A DNA stretch of 7,912 nt from an uncultured Oscillospiraceae bacterium (GTDB taxonomy: Bacteria; Bacillota; Clostridia; Oscillospirales; Acutalibacteraceae): positions 1 through 7,912 of the forward strand of contig URPG01000085.1 of the NCBI GenBank assembly GCA_900549675.1, given 5' to 3'. A program made the translations under genes and the position numbers. The notes under the pieces are model-generated. The model was not told the origin of the DNA. It worked only from the letters and a program-made list of their open reading frames with translations, and did not search any database. Numbering within the stretch: position 1 is the stretch's first letter; each line of letters starts with the position of its first letter. Below are positions 1 through 6,888 of this stretch, in pieces.

Positions 1-399
1 GAGATAAATCCAAACGATACCAATTACAGACAACAACTGCTTTTCACTTCTTTTATAAATGGGATAAAAAATGATTAAAGCTAAAAAAGCGGTTGTTTCA
101 ATAATCCCCGAGCATTCATAATCCACAAACATAATAATAGTGTCGTGCGAATTCTGAATTTGTATCAACGAATATTGATACACTGCCTCATAAATCCCTG
201 TTAGACTTCCAAACAAAGCCGTTCCGGCTGTAACCAATTTTGTTAAAACTACAGATAAAAACGGTTTACTGATATAAACCAACATTAGAAAGAAACCTAT
301 ACTTCCTACAATGAAATGAAATGCTGTCAATTTACTGCGTTTTAATACAGAAAGCAAGTATACCCACACGATTAGTAAGAAAAAGAATAGGTAACTCAT
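1..399 (-). CDS. xrtG: Exosortase family protein, XrtG-like (partial, runs off the left edge)
   Basis: The first 133 residues of a polytopic membrane protein are in the window; the 3' end is outside. Hydrophobic segments lie near residues 3-19, 26-43, 47-65, 100-117 and from 122 onward. The key motif is E95-C96-S97-G98-I99-I100-E101, the Cys-containing block of the exosortase/archaeosortase superfamily, where Cys is the presumed nucleophile; the Arg and His partners would lie beyond the edge. Exosortases are thought to cut a C-terminal tripartite sorting signal at the outer membrane face and transfer the protein to a surface acceptor. The short form and the Gram-positive setting fit the XrtG subfamily. 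The start ATG (399-397) overlaps the TGA of the upstream substrate gene as ATGA, so translation is probably coupled. A purine-rich stretch (GAAAGAG) just upstream is a weak ribosome site. The family call is firm; the subfamily call rests on the paired Firmicu-CTERM gene. Confidence 0.85.
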   Translation of the reverse strand, partial: MSYLFFFLLIVWVYLLSVLKRSKLTAFHFIVGSIGFFLMLVYISKPFLSVVLTKLVTAGTALFGSLTGIYEAVYQYSLIQIQNSHDTIIMFVDYECSGIIETTAFLALIIFYPIYKRSEKQLLSVIGIVWIYL

Positions 400-1082
400 T
401 TCTCTTTCATTCCAGTCTTTTTAAATTTTATAAATCCTCCCACAGCCATTAAAGCACCGGCAGAGGTAATCAAGAAAGAGCCGGTATCCGCTCCTGTGTG
501 GATGAGCCGGCCATCCCAGATGGCTTCGTGTGCAATTTCTATTTTTTTTATGATTTTAGCATCCGGAACAATTTCTTGCAACGGAATCCTCATCTCCAAG
601 ACAGTATTAGAAATATTTCCGGGCTTGCTATAACGGTAAACCGCTCCGCCGCCTTGAATTACTTTGGAACTCCAATTATGGGAATCATAGACCCATAAAT
701 CAACAGGTTTTGAAGTGCCAACCGGTATTTGAGAAACATCCAATGCCTTATTATTCAGATCAATAATATATTCATGTCCATCCAAAAACAAACGATAACC
801 GCCGGATTGAATATTCACATAACCGCCTTGATGCTCTGTTGGATTCATATTTAAATAAAAATATAGGGTTGATTCATCTCTAAGCAAAGAACCTTTTTTG
901 ATATTGTAATCGTCATTTCTCGAGTAAAGATCCGTTTTTAGTTTGTCCTGCCAATCTGTAAATTTGCCGTCTATCACAATGCCATAGGTATCTCCTTCTG
1001 CAGAAAGTGCAGAAACCGAAACAGGACAAAAAAAGGCAATCAGCAACATGCCTATCACTCCATAGACACTTCTTTTTTTCAT
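396..1082 (-). CDS. Secreted Firmicu-CTERM protein, likely substrate of the adjacent exosortase
   Basis: A 228-residue exported protein. The N-terminus MKKRSVYG, then a hydrophobic run and an Ala-rich cleavage region near residues 20-27, is a typical signal peptide. The middle begins IDGKFTDWQD, a pattern seen in beta-sandwich carbohydrate-binding-like modules of surface proteins; that reading is only suggestive. The C-terminus is a sorting signal: a TGADTG block (residues about 196-201), a Gly/Ala-rich transmembrane segment (about 202-219), then a Lys-rich tail KFKKTGMKEK. This matches the Firmicu-CTERM plan known to co-occur with XrtG. The ATG at 1082 is preferred over an in-frame TTG at 1106 because GGGGG sits 7 nt upstream of the ATG and the signal peptide then starts with MKKR; the TTG has only a distant AGGG. 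The stop overlaps the exosortase start. Ligand or function of the ectodomain is unknown. Confidence 0.85.
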   Translation of the reverse strand: MKKRSVYGVIGMLLIAFFCPVSVSALSAEGDTYGIVIDGKFTDWQDKLKTDLYSRNDDYNIKKGSLLRDESTLYFYLNMNPTEHQGGYVNIQSGGYRLFLDGHEYIIDLNNKALDVSQIPVGTSKPVDLWVYDSHNWSSKVIQGGGAVYRYSKPGNISNTVLEMRIPLQEIVPDAKIIKKIEIAHEAIWDGRLIHTGADTGSFLITSAGALMAVGGFIKFKKTGMKEK

Positions 1083-1350
1083 GTTTTTTCCCCCAAACGT
1101 ACTCAATTTTTATGTTTTCCCTAAAATTTTTTCATCTTCGAGTAAATGATTTTTACCGCCCGGTGTTTCAATAAAAAACGCTTAAATCGTTTTATAAGCT
1201 CAACTAAAATTGATATGAAATCTTACTTTTACAAAACTATTATGAAACCACAAATCACATAAGATTAAACCTTTCATTTTATTTCATCAATCCGAATTCT
1301 TTGCAAATGTAAAATAAAAATCATACTTACTGTCAGATTTTGTTAAACTC
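1083..1350 (-). other. Long 5' leader of the Firmicu-CTERM/exosortase operon
   Basis: With a start site near 1345 predicted from the promoter, the untranslated leader is about 260 nt. No known riboswitch class was recognised by eye. Two small hairpins are mutually exclusive: GCTTA (1199-1195) with TAAGC (1184-1180), and AAAACG (1193-1188) with CGTTTT (1180-1175). The second is followed by T-rich sequence, so an attenuator is conceivable, but its stem has only two G-C pairs. Short open frames inside the leader lack ribosome sites and are not called. Confidence 0.4.
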
Positions 1351-1351
1351 T

Positions 1352-1381
1352 ATTATACCGCTAAAATTCTGAGTTTGTCAA
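1352..1381 (-). promoter_or_regulatory. Sigma-A-type promoter of the Firmicu-CTERM/exosortase operon
   Basis: On the minus strand a perfect TTGACA (1381-1376) and a perfect TATAAT (1357-1352) are separated by 18 bp. It sits just downstream of the transporter terminator and upstream of the Firmicu-CTERM gene, so it probably drives the two-gene sorting unit. Confidence 0.8.
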
Positions 1382-1421
1382 ACCCCATTCCGTTATATTC
1401 TAAATTCTTTTAATAAATAAG

Positions 1422-1456
1422 AAAAGGCTTGCTGAAATTACCTCAACAAGCCTTTT
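1422..1456 (-). terminator. Intrinsic terminator after the symporter gene
   Basis: Arms 1422-1435 and 1443-1456 form a 14-bp stem with one mismatch around a 7-nt loop, with the core AAAAGGCTTG/CAAGCCTTTT. On the minus strand the stem ends in a T-rich run (CTTTTCTTATTTATT). It lies about 45 bp past the stop codon of the symporter. No plus-strand gene ends here. Confidence 0.85.
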
Positions 1457-1500
1457 TACACTATTTACACTATATGATAAATATAAATTTATACATCTTA

Positions 1501-2874
1501 TTATCCCTTTTGGAACAACGGCATTAGTCCCTGTACAAATAATAAAAGAACGATAACAGGCAAAACATATGTCAAATAGCCCTTTGCCCATTTGGGTATC
1601 TTAACACCCTTACCGGTATTGCATTCCTCTGTAAATTTATTGAACCCCCAGCCAACTCGAGAAACACAGAAGATCAAATACACAAGAGAACCCAAAGGCA
1701 ACAGCAGATTACTAACTAAAAAGTCTTCAAAATCCAATATGGTGCTGCCTGCGCCTAAGGGTTCAATCCCTGCCCATAAATTAAATCCGAATACACAGGG
1801 GAGAGAAGCCACCGCAATAAAAATGCCGCTGATAAGAGATGCCTTTTGGCGGCTCCAGCCCCAAAGATCGATACAACAGGCTAGTATATTTTCAAATACG
1901 GCAATCAGTGTTGCAAAAGCGGCAAACCACATAAAGATAAAGAATAAACTTCCCCAAAGCCTGCCCATAGGCATTTCAATAAAAACATTGGGCAGCGTTA
2001 AAAAAATAAGAGAAGGACCGCTGTCCGGTTCAACGCCATAAGCCGCACAAGCAGGGAAAATAATAAATCCTGCAAAAAGAGCCGTCACAGTGTCCAGCGT
2101 TGTAATTGTAATAGATTCTCCCAGTAAGGTCCGATTTTTATCAGTATAACTTCCGAAAATCAACATGGCGCCAATACCGATACTCAATGTGAAAAAGCCC
2201 TGGTTAACAGCAGCAGATATCGTTTCTAAAAATCCAATTTCCCGCATTTTATCAATATCCGGTAGTAAATAAAACTTAAGACCCTGCATTGCATTGGGAA
2301 GTGATAAGCTATGGAAAATCAAGATAATCATTATAATGACTAAGGCACTCATCATCCACTTGGTAATTCGTTCTGTTCCGCTTTGCAGCCCAAACGAACA
2401 GATAAAAAATCCAAGCGCAATAACAAACAGAGTCCAAAATGTCATCACACCTGGACTTGCGAGCATTTCATCAAATACCTTACCAACCTGCTGGGTATTG
2501 GCGCCGTCAAATTTTCCGCTGGCAAAAGCAAAAAAGTAATAAAGCATCCACCCCGTAATAACGGTATAAAACATCATTAAAACAACATTTCCGATTAAAG
2601 CCAAATACCCTTGCCAATGCCATTTTTGACCTGGTTTTTGCAATTTCTGATAAGCTTTAACCGCACTTTTCTTTGAGGCTCTGCCAATTGAAAGTTCCAT
2701 GGCCAAAATTGGAACACCGATAATGGCCACAAAAATTAAGTACAGCAAAACAAAAGCACCGCCGCCATAATTTCCCACCACATAAGGAAATCTCCAAACA
2801 TTGCCGACACCAATGGCGCAACCGGCAGTTAGCAGCAAAAATCCCAGCCTGGAACCAAAAGACTCTCTCTTCAT
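1501..2874 (-). CDS. Sodium-dependent neurotransmitter:sodium symporter (NSS/SNF) family transporter
   Basis: A 457-residue integral membrane protein with about 11 predicted transmembrane helices, the size and topology of bacterial MhsT/Tyt1-type members. These import amino acids or related small molecules with Na+. TM1 carries the hallmark GVGNVWRFP (residues 22-30), whose Asn is the Na1-site residue in LeuT. TM6 carries FFTLSIGIGAM (227-237), matching the unwound substrate-binding segment. TM8 reads FAAFATLIAVFEN (317-329); against LeuT's FAGLTSSIAI the Na2-site pair Thr-Ser appears as Ala-Thr, so one hydroxyl is kept. The substrate cannot be told from sequence. The ATG at 2874 is preferred over an in-frame ATG at 2907: GGAGAG lies 8 nt upstream of the former, the latter has no close ribosome site, and family members begin just before the SFGSRLGF block. 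It has its own terminator downstream. Confidence 0.92.
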   Translation of the reverse strand: MKRESFGSRLGFLLLTAGCAIGVGNVWRFPYVVGNYGGGAFVLLYLIFVAIIGVPILAMELSIGRASKKSAVKAYQKLQKPGQKWHWQGYLALIGNVVLMMFYTVITGWMLYYFFAFASGKFDGANTQQVGKVFDEMLASPGVMTFWTLFVIALGFFICSFGLQSGTERITKWMMSALVIIMIILIFHSLSLPNAMQGLKFYLLPDIDKMREIGFLETISAAVNQGFFTLSIGIGAMLIFGSYTDKNRTLLGESITITTLDTVTALFAGFIIFPACAAYGVEPDSGPSLIFLTLPNVFIEMPMGRLWGSLFFIFMWFAAFATLIAVFENILACCIDLWGWSRQKASLISGIFIAVASLPCVFGFNLWAGIEPLGAGSTILDFEDFLVSNLLLPLGSLVYLIFCVSRVGWGFNKFTEECNTGKGVKIPKWAKGYLTYVLPVIVLLLFVQGLMPLFQKG

Positions 2875-2907
2875 TTTACACTCTCCATCCGCTCCTATAA
2901 CCCTCAT

Positions 2908-2928
2908 TTATAGTCGCTTTTTTATCAT
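2908..2928 (-). other. Possible 6-codon leader ORF (MIKKRL) upstream of the symporter
   Basis: AAGGAG at 2940-2935, spaced 6 nt from an ATG, opens a frame encoding M-I-K-K-R-L then TAA (2910-2908). The next three bases are an ATG (2907) in frame with the symporter. The ribosome site is better than any other nearby. This could be a translated leader or reinitiation device, or a relic of a longer start region. Confidence 0.3.
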
Positions 2929-2941
2929 AATAAACTCCTTT

Positions 2942-2950
2942 ATTATATCA
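2942..2950 (-). promoter_or_regulatory. Candidate extended -10 promoter for the symporter
   Basis: The minus strand reads TGATATAAT (2950-2942), an extended -10 with a consensus TATAAT. No good -35 lies 16-18 bp upstream (ATAGCT). Transcription would start near 2935, within the ribosome site of the 6-codon leader ORF, so that ORF would be nearly leaderless. Confidence 0.4.
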
Positions 2951-3039
2951 TTATTTCTATGAAAAGCTATAGTGAAAGATTTAAAAATAATAAAATAACC
3001 GGGTTAAACATTCTTTATCCATAAAAGTAGTTCTCTGTA

Positions 3040-3089
3040 GTGATAAAAAATTAAAGCCATTGCTTTCATCTATAGACAGCAATGGCTTT
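3040..3089 (-). terminator. Intrinsic terminator at the end of the prophage operon
   Basis: Perfect 12-bp arms AAAGCCATTGCT (3053-3064) and AGCAATGGCTTT (3078-3089) enclose a 13-nt loop. On the minus strand they are followed by ATTTTTTATC. It starts about 25 bp past the stop of the fibronectin-like gene and probably also marks the left end of prophage-derived DNA. Confidence 0.88.
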
Positions 3090-3114
3090 CAATTATATAA
3101 TCAATCCTATCTTT

Positions 3115-4677
3115 TCAATTTACTTCTGATTTTTTCCATATTCCGTTGACAGGAAAATACACCTCGCACTTCTTCCACTCACCATTGACTGGATAATAAA
3201 CTTCGTAAGGTGTCCATTTGCCGTTGTTACAATAGTAAATATCTGCTGGACTAATAATAATGAAAACATCTGATTCCGGCCCCGTTGATGTTAACCCATA
3301 ACTGTTCTCTGCTATTACTCTATACTTAAATTTTGATCCTACCGGCGGTAACTTACCCTCTTTAAACCATGTATAATTCTTGGGATAAGTTAGCCACTCA
3401 GGTTGTGTATCTGAACCCAATTTTTGAAAGTTAGACCATGAACCGTTAATAAAATAAGATACCTGAAAATGGTACTGCCGTATTGTACCACTGTTAGGGC
3501 TGACTTCTGGTACACTTATCACTGTTCCGTCATTTGGTTTTGCTTCTGTTTTTGATAGCATTGGCTTTTTAGGAGTAGAAGGAAGAAGTGCCCAACTATA
3601 ATTTCCAGTAGTGGTCGATGATTCCCTCCAATTTCCATCTGCCAAAGTAGGCGATGCTTTCGCTGTAATTGAAAAGTGATATAATCTTCCCGGGGTTACC
3701 ATATCTCTTTTAATAATATAACTTCTGGCATTCTTAGGTAAGTCATATATGATCGCCTTTCTTATCCAAGTATTGTTAACAGACTCATTACAAAATATAT
3801 CAAATCCAGTAACAGGATTACCCGTATATTCTAGAGGAACCCAATTTAACACAACTTCTTGTCCTACTATTTGAGCCACTGTGGTGTCAATAGTTGGGAT
3901 TGCAGAAAATGATTTGATTTCAGGTTTAAATAAAAAAGTTACTGTCACGGGCGAAGATTGGGCAGATTTGCCGCTATTTTTACCATGAGCAACAACACAA
4001 TATTGATTAATAGTTCCCGATACAATTCCATTTAACGGTGTCCATGTCTTGCTTGTGGATGTCCCAACGTCCCCCCATTTGCTCCATCCAGACCAATTCG
4101 ATTCTCCGGGATGTTTATGCCGAATTTGTAACTCATATTTTCCTACCGGATTATTTTCTCCTCCTTTAGACGCTGTCCAAGTAATCGTAATGGGGTTTCC
4201 ATATAAATTATTATACGAGGCTATGCCCTGCACCTTAACATTTGTAGGCACAGTAGGATTGGTATAATAGGGAGTTACTTTGGGCAGGGTTACACTTTTA
4301 GAACCAAAAACACTCGCCGTAAAATAGCCGCTAGTTACTTTTACGGTACCTTTTACCGCTGCTCCACTGGAATTACTTAAAGAAATTGTCAGACTAACCG
4401 TTTTTGTTTTTCCGTTATTAAGCGATAATGACTCGTTCTCATTTTTAAAATATACTGTTTTTGTCACTCCATTAAAAGTTGCCTCAAATTTCAAATAACA
4501 ACCGCTGCCTGTACCCAAGTAAGAACCAGTGGTGTTACTGCCGCTCGGATTGACAAATTTTCCTGTAATATCAAGTTTGTAAGTTACATTTTTACCGGAA
4601 CGGGAAGGTGTACAGTTAACCTTATAATTCATATGTGGAACACCATTTGAAATGGTGTCTAAAATTAAAGTGGCCAA
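3115..4677 (-). CDS. Phage tail/receptor-binding protein with fibronectin-III-like domains and C-terminal 13-residue repeats
   Basis: A 520-residue protein with no signal peptide or membrane segment. Residues 1-135 are Ser/Thr/Gly-rich beta-strand sequence of unrecognised family. Residues about 141-250 look like a fibronectin type III domain (PTVPTNVKVQG, then ITITWTAS, then a YELQIRHK strand). Two further FN3-like units follow (about 251-365 and 368-475; the last has YRVIAENSYG). The C-terminus is three exact-length 13-residue repeats. Such proteins sit at the distal tail or baseplate of Gram-positive phages and probably bind cell-surface sugars; this role is inferred. The start is TTG at 4677, supported by GGAGG 7 nt upstream. 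The preceding fibre gene stops 13 bp before. It is the last gene before the operon terminator; a holin and endolysin usually follow in related phages and are absent here. Confidence 0.75.
   Translation of the reverse strand: MATLILDTISNGVPHMNYKVNCTPSRSGKNVTYKLDITGKFVNPSGSNTTGSYLGTGSGCYLKFEATFNGVTKTVYFKNENESLSLNNGKTKTVSLTISLSNSSGAAVKGTVKVTSGYFTASVFGSKSVTLPKVTPYYTNPTVPTNVKVQGIASYNNLYGNPITITWTASKGGENNPVGKYELQIRHKHPGESNWSGWSKWGDVGTSTSKTWTPLNGIVSGTINQYCVVAHGKNSGKSAQSSPVTVTFLFKPEIKSFSAIPTIDTTVAQIVGQEVVLNWVPLEYTGNPVTGFDIFCNESVNNTWIRKAIIYDLPKNARSYIIKRDMVTPGRLYHFSITAKASPTLADGNWRESSTTTGNYSWALLPSTPKKPMLSKTEAKPNDGTVISVPEVSPNSGTIRQYHFQVSYFINGSWSNFQKLGSDTQPEWLTYPKNYTWFKEGKLPPVGSKFKYRVIAENSYGLTSTGPESDVFIIISPADIYYCNNGKWTPYEVYYPVNGEWKKCEVYFPVNGIWKKSEVN
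3121..3237 (-). repeat. Three tandem 39-bp coding repeats (13 residues each)
   Basis: Residues 481-493, 494-506 and 507-519 of the FN3-like protein read YYCNNGKWTPYEV, YYPVNGEWKKCEV and YFPVNGIWKKSEV. The shared pattern is Y-[YF]-x-x-N-G-x-W-[TK]-[PK]-x-E-V. The periodic NGxW suggests short beta-hairpins, as in sugar-binding repeats at phage protein tips. Confidence 0.8.
4640..4658. repeat. Perfect 19-bp palindrome at the start of the FN3-like gene
   Basis: ACACCATTT and AAATGGTGT flank a single central G. It covers roughly codons 7-13 of the FN3-like gene, about 17 nt after its TTG start codon. As RNA it could form a 6-bp stem with a 7-nt loop next to the initiation region. It could also be chance. 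Confidence 0.5.
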
Positions 4678-4690
4678 TAATATTCCTCCC

Positions 4691-5116
4691 TTACACCGGT
4701 TTTAACCATATTTTACCATCTTGTACCGCAGGAGCAGAAGTTGCCACAATAACGGCAGAAGACAACTTTGCTGTATTGGCCGCTGTGCCACTCGCTGATA
4801 ATGCTCCTACATCAGCAGCACCTAACGTAATATCTGCCGAAAGAGTTTTACCGTTTATTTTTCTGCTTTGAGGGACAGCGGTTGCCACCTTTTCTTTTTC
4901 CGCTTGACTATAATCATTAGAAGAAAGGTCTTTTCCCTCTTCTTTGTCTATTTTTTGATTTAACAAATTCTGTAAATCTTCCGGAATTTGATTTAGATGC
5001 TCTTTCACTTTTTTAAATTCCGAATCAATTACATCTGCATTCTGATTAAAATCCTCTACATCATAAAAATCCTCTACACCTGGCTTTTTCAAGTTTAATT
5101 CTTCTGTATATTTCAC
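4691..5116 (-). CDS. Short phage tail-fibre-type protein
   Basis: A 141-residue protein. The N-terminal block (residues 3-37, NLKKPGVEDFYDVEDFNQN) is a common start of Clostridia and Bacillus prophage tail-fibre proteins and probably attaches to the baseplate. A helical, charged stretch (about 31-80) could form a coiled coil. Residues 85-105 contain RKINGKTLSADITL and then AADVGA, the tail-fibre motif often repeated in long fibres but present once here. The C-terminus VQDGKIWLKPV resembles the end of such fibres. The protein is short and lacks a collar or receptor-binding domain, so the larger FN3-like protein downstream may supply binding. The start is GTG, overlapping the TGA of the upstream baseplate gene as GTGA, with GAGGT about 7 nt upstream. 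Confidence 0.75.
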   Translation of the reverse strand: MKYTEELNLKKPGVEDFYDVEDFNQNADVIDSEFKKVKEHLNQIPEDLQNLLNQKIDKEEGKDLSSNDYSQAEKEKVATAVPQSRKINGKTLSADITLGAADVGALSASGTAANTAKLSSAVIVATSAPAVQDGKIWLKPV

Positions 5117-5655
5117 GAAAGTACCTCATTTCTCAATTCAAGATGTCTATATGCTTTTAATTCCTCGTGGGTTTTGAGTTTGAAAGTTTTATGTTGATTA
5201 TATTTTAGCGTTATTTCACTTACCATATTGGCGGGCAGCATTCGTGCCACCATTTCTTTCACTGCCGTAATTGTGTGCTTTGTTTTGAGTGCCAACATAA
5301 TTTTAATAAAGTATCGTTCCGGATGAATTTCAAGCCAATAATCTTTATTACAAAGAACATCCAGCTGCTGCTGGAGCAGAGTAAAAGTAAATGGTCGGCT
5401 TTCTTGATATTTCACAAGAATTCCAAACCGTCTTTCCTCAAGCGTCTGATCTGATTTGGGAATAATATTGAGCATTTCCTCATATTTTTCAATATTTTTT
5501 TCATCTGCCAAAAGAAAAAAAGAATTGTTAAGTGCTTGCTTAATCTTTTCCGTAAGATTGTTAGTTTCTTGATTCTCAGTTTCCATGATATTTTGATATT
5601 CCTTAAAAGGCTTTAGAACATCGGGAAGTCTGTTATGCAAGGGATTGAACATCAT
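5113..5655 (-). CDS. xkdU: Phage baseplate protein, YmfQ/XkdU family (DUF2313-type)
   Basis: A 180-residue protein close to the usual family length and apparently intact. Family-like blocks in order are NRLPDVLKPFKEYQNIM (8-24), NSFFLLADEKNIEKYEEML (44-62), TLEERRFGIL (71-80), LLQQQLDVLC (93-102) and the terminal KYNQHKTFKLKTHEELKAYR (151-170). In contractile-tail phages such as PBSX and Mu (gp48) this protein joins the J-type wedge to the fibres. It follows baseplate J, as is standard, with a 23-bp overlap, and precedes the fibre gene with a 4-bp overlap. The start ATG at 5655 has a GGGGG ribosome site 7 nt upstream, inside the end of the preceding gene. A second ATG follows at once (5652). 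Confidence 0.88.
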   Translation of the reverse strand: MMFNPLHNRLPDVLKPFKEYQNIMETENQETNNLTEKIKQALNNSFFLLADEKNIEKYEEMLNIIPKSDQTLEERRFGILVKYQESRPFTFTLLQQQLDVLCNKDYWLEIHPERYFIKIMLALKTKHTITAVKEMVARMLPANMVSEITLKYNQHKTFKLKTHEELKAYRHLELRNEVLS

Positions 5656-6793
5656 TTAAAGACCCCCTTATCGGAATTTCATCCGGCTCAAGCTGAATAT
5701 TTTTTGGACTCTCATTAATCCTTGTTTCTGCAATATCCACTACTCCTTCCAAACTTAAAAGTCTAGTTTCGATTTGACTGATTCTTACGATTAAATTTCC
5801 GCTTTCAGCCCACTGCCTAGAAAGCTCTTTATAGTAATCCTCTAAAATTTGTTCTGCTCTTTGCTTTATGTCAGCAAAACTATAACCGTCTTGGTAAGTA
5901 AAATTTGTGGAAACATTAATTTGTTTAACCTGTGCGCCTATTACAGTGACCACATGACCAATTGGGGCAATGCCTACCCCTTCCCCATTGTTTTGCGTTG
6001 GATCCACTATGGTTTGCACCCTATCAATCAAAACTTCTGAAGGGACATTAAAATCAGAATCCAGTATCACAAGCTTTACCGTTCCGCCTCCATTCCATAT
6101 TGGGTAAACCTTAACCGACCCCACACCGCTGATATAGCCAACCTTTTCTTTATAATCTGTGACATTCCCGCCAAAAGCCTGAGAGTCAAAACTATTCAGG
6201 TACCTTTCTCTAAAAATCTCAGTTTCCTCTTCATCTTGTCCGGGAATTAAAACCTCTGTTAGTGCGGCTGTTTTAAGCCCCTCAATATAATCAATTGGAA
6301 TAAGCTGACCGCTTTCTCGGTTACCAACCGCTCCGCCTGTTTCACATTGTAATTTGTAAACTCCCGGCTGGATCTGCTCTGTTACGATATAATTCAGTTC
6401 GTTAAAACTAAATCTCGCTCCCACAGGTACTTCAGTATTGAACTCACCCTTGCGAATAGCAAATGTATGTAGTATATTGTCTGTGAATTCACATTGTAAA
6501 TCACCCCCTCTAATAATATTTCCATCTGTAAGTAGTATTTCTTCTAAGTCACGCAAAATGCTATCCGCTACTTTCCAAACTTCTCTTATATTTTCTTTTG
6601 CTTGAGCATGGTATAGAATTTCTAACTTTACTTTTCTATGAACACTTTTATTGAACGCAGGATCATCGGAAATTTCCTTGACATTAAGAAAAAAATATGC
6701 TTCGTCTTCTCCACTTAAATCAATTTGATATACTGGAATATGATAAATTGTTTGCAACTTATCACTTACTGCCTCTATCAGGCCTGTTAACAT
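5633..6793 (-). CDS. Chimeric protein: tail-terminator N-terminus fused to N-truncated baseplate J (XkdT-like)
   Basis: One uninterrupted 386-residue frame with two origins. Residues 1 to about 111 (MLTGLIEAVSDKLQ, VHRKVKLEILYH, then the ending FTDNILHTF) resemble a phage tail-terminator protein of the DUF6838 kind, which normally sits before the sheath gene and ends soon after this point. From about residue 112 (AIRKGEFNTEVPVGARF, LIPIDYIEGLKTA, IPGQDEEETE, DSQAFGGNVTDYKEKV, YPIWNGGGTVKLVI) it is a clear baseplate J/XkdT protein up to the end. Intact J proteins of this type run about 350 residues and have roughly 75-80 residues before RKGEF, which are missing here. The join near 6463-6452 is in frame. 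All genes usually lying between (sheath, tube, chaperone, tape measure, LysM-type, early baseplate) are absent. A GGGGGTGG ribosome site precedes the ATG. The J half is certain; the identity of the N-terminal half is likely. Confidence 0.82.
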   Translation of the reverse strand: MLTGLIEAVSDKLQTIYHIPVYQIDLSGEDEAYFFLNVKEISDDPAFNKSVHRKVKLEILYHAQAKENIREVWKVADSILRDLEEILLTDGNIIRGGDLQCEFTDNILHTFAIRKGEFNTEVPVGARFSFNELNYIVTEQIQPGVYKLQCETGGAVGNRESGQLIPIDYIEGLKTAALTEVLIPGQDEEETEIFRERYLNSFDSQAFGGNVTDYKEKVGYISGVGSVKVYPIWNGGGTVKLVILDSDFNVPSEVLIDRVQTIVDPTQNNGEGVGIAPIGHVVTVIGAQVKQINVSTNFTYQDGYSFADIKQRAEQILEDYYKELSRQWAESGNLIVRISQIETRLLSLEGVVDIAETRINESPKNIQLEPDEIPIRGSLNDVQSLA

Positions 6794-6888
6794 TTAATTT
6801 CCACCCCCTCTTTATACTAATTTTTTTAATTTTGCTGATTTATATCTTATTCATCGGCAGGCTGATTTAATAAATTATCTGTGCAAAT

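Noticed and set aside
498..698. Open frame on the plus strand inside the Firmicu-CTERM gene
   Set aside because: It is antisense to a gene with a signal peptide, sorting tail and ribosome site; no ribosome site or recognisable motif of its own.
1083..1106. TTG at 1106 as the start of the Firmicu-CTERM protein (MSTFGGKN..., similar to the repressor's MSTFGKNL)
   Set aside because: The likeness is coincidental; the downstream ATG has the better-spaced GGGGG site and gives a proper signal peptide.
1151..1165. ACCGGGCGGT in the leader as a stable stem-loop
   Set aside because: Symmetry leaves a loop too short for a 4-bp stem, so at best a 3-bp stem; not convincing.
1592..2539. Several plus-strand frames opposite the symporter
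   Set aside because: They are antisense to a well-conserved transporter, with compositions typical of shadows of hydrophobic genes and no ribosome sites.
4049..4871. Plus-strand frames opposite the FN3-like and fibre genes
   Set aside because: The opposite strand carries phage genes in a tight operon with overlaps; these frames show no domains.
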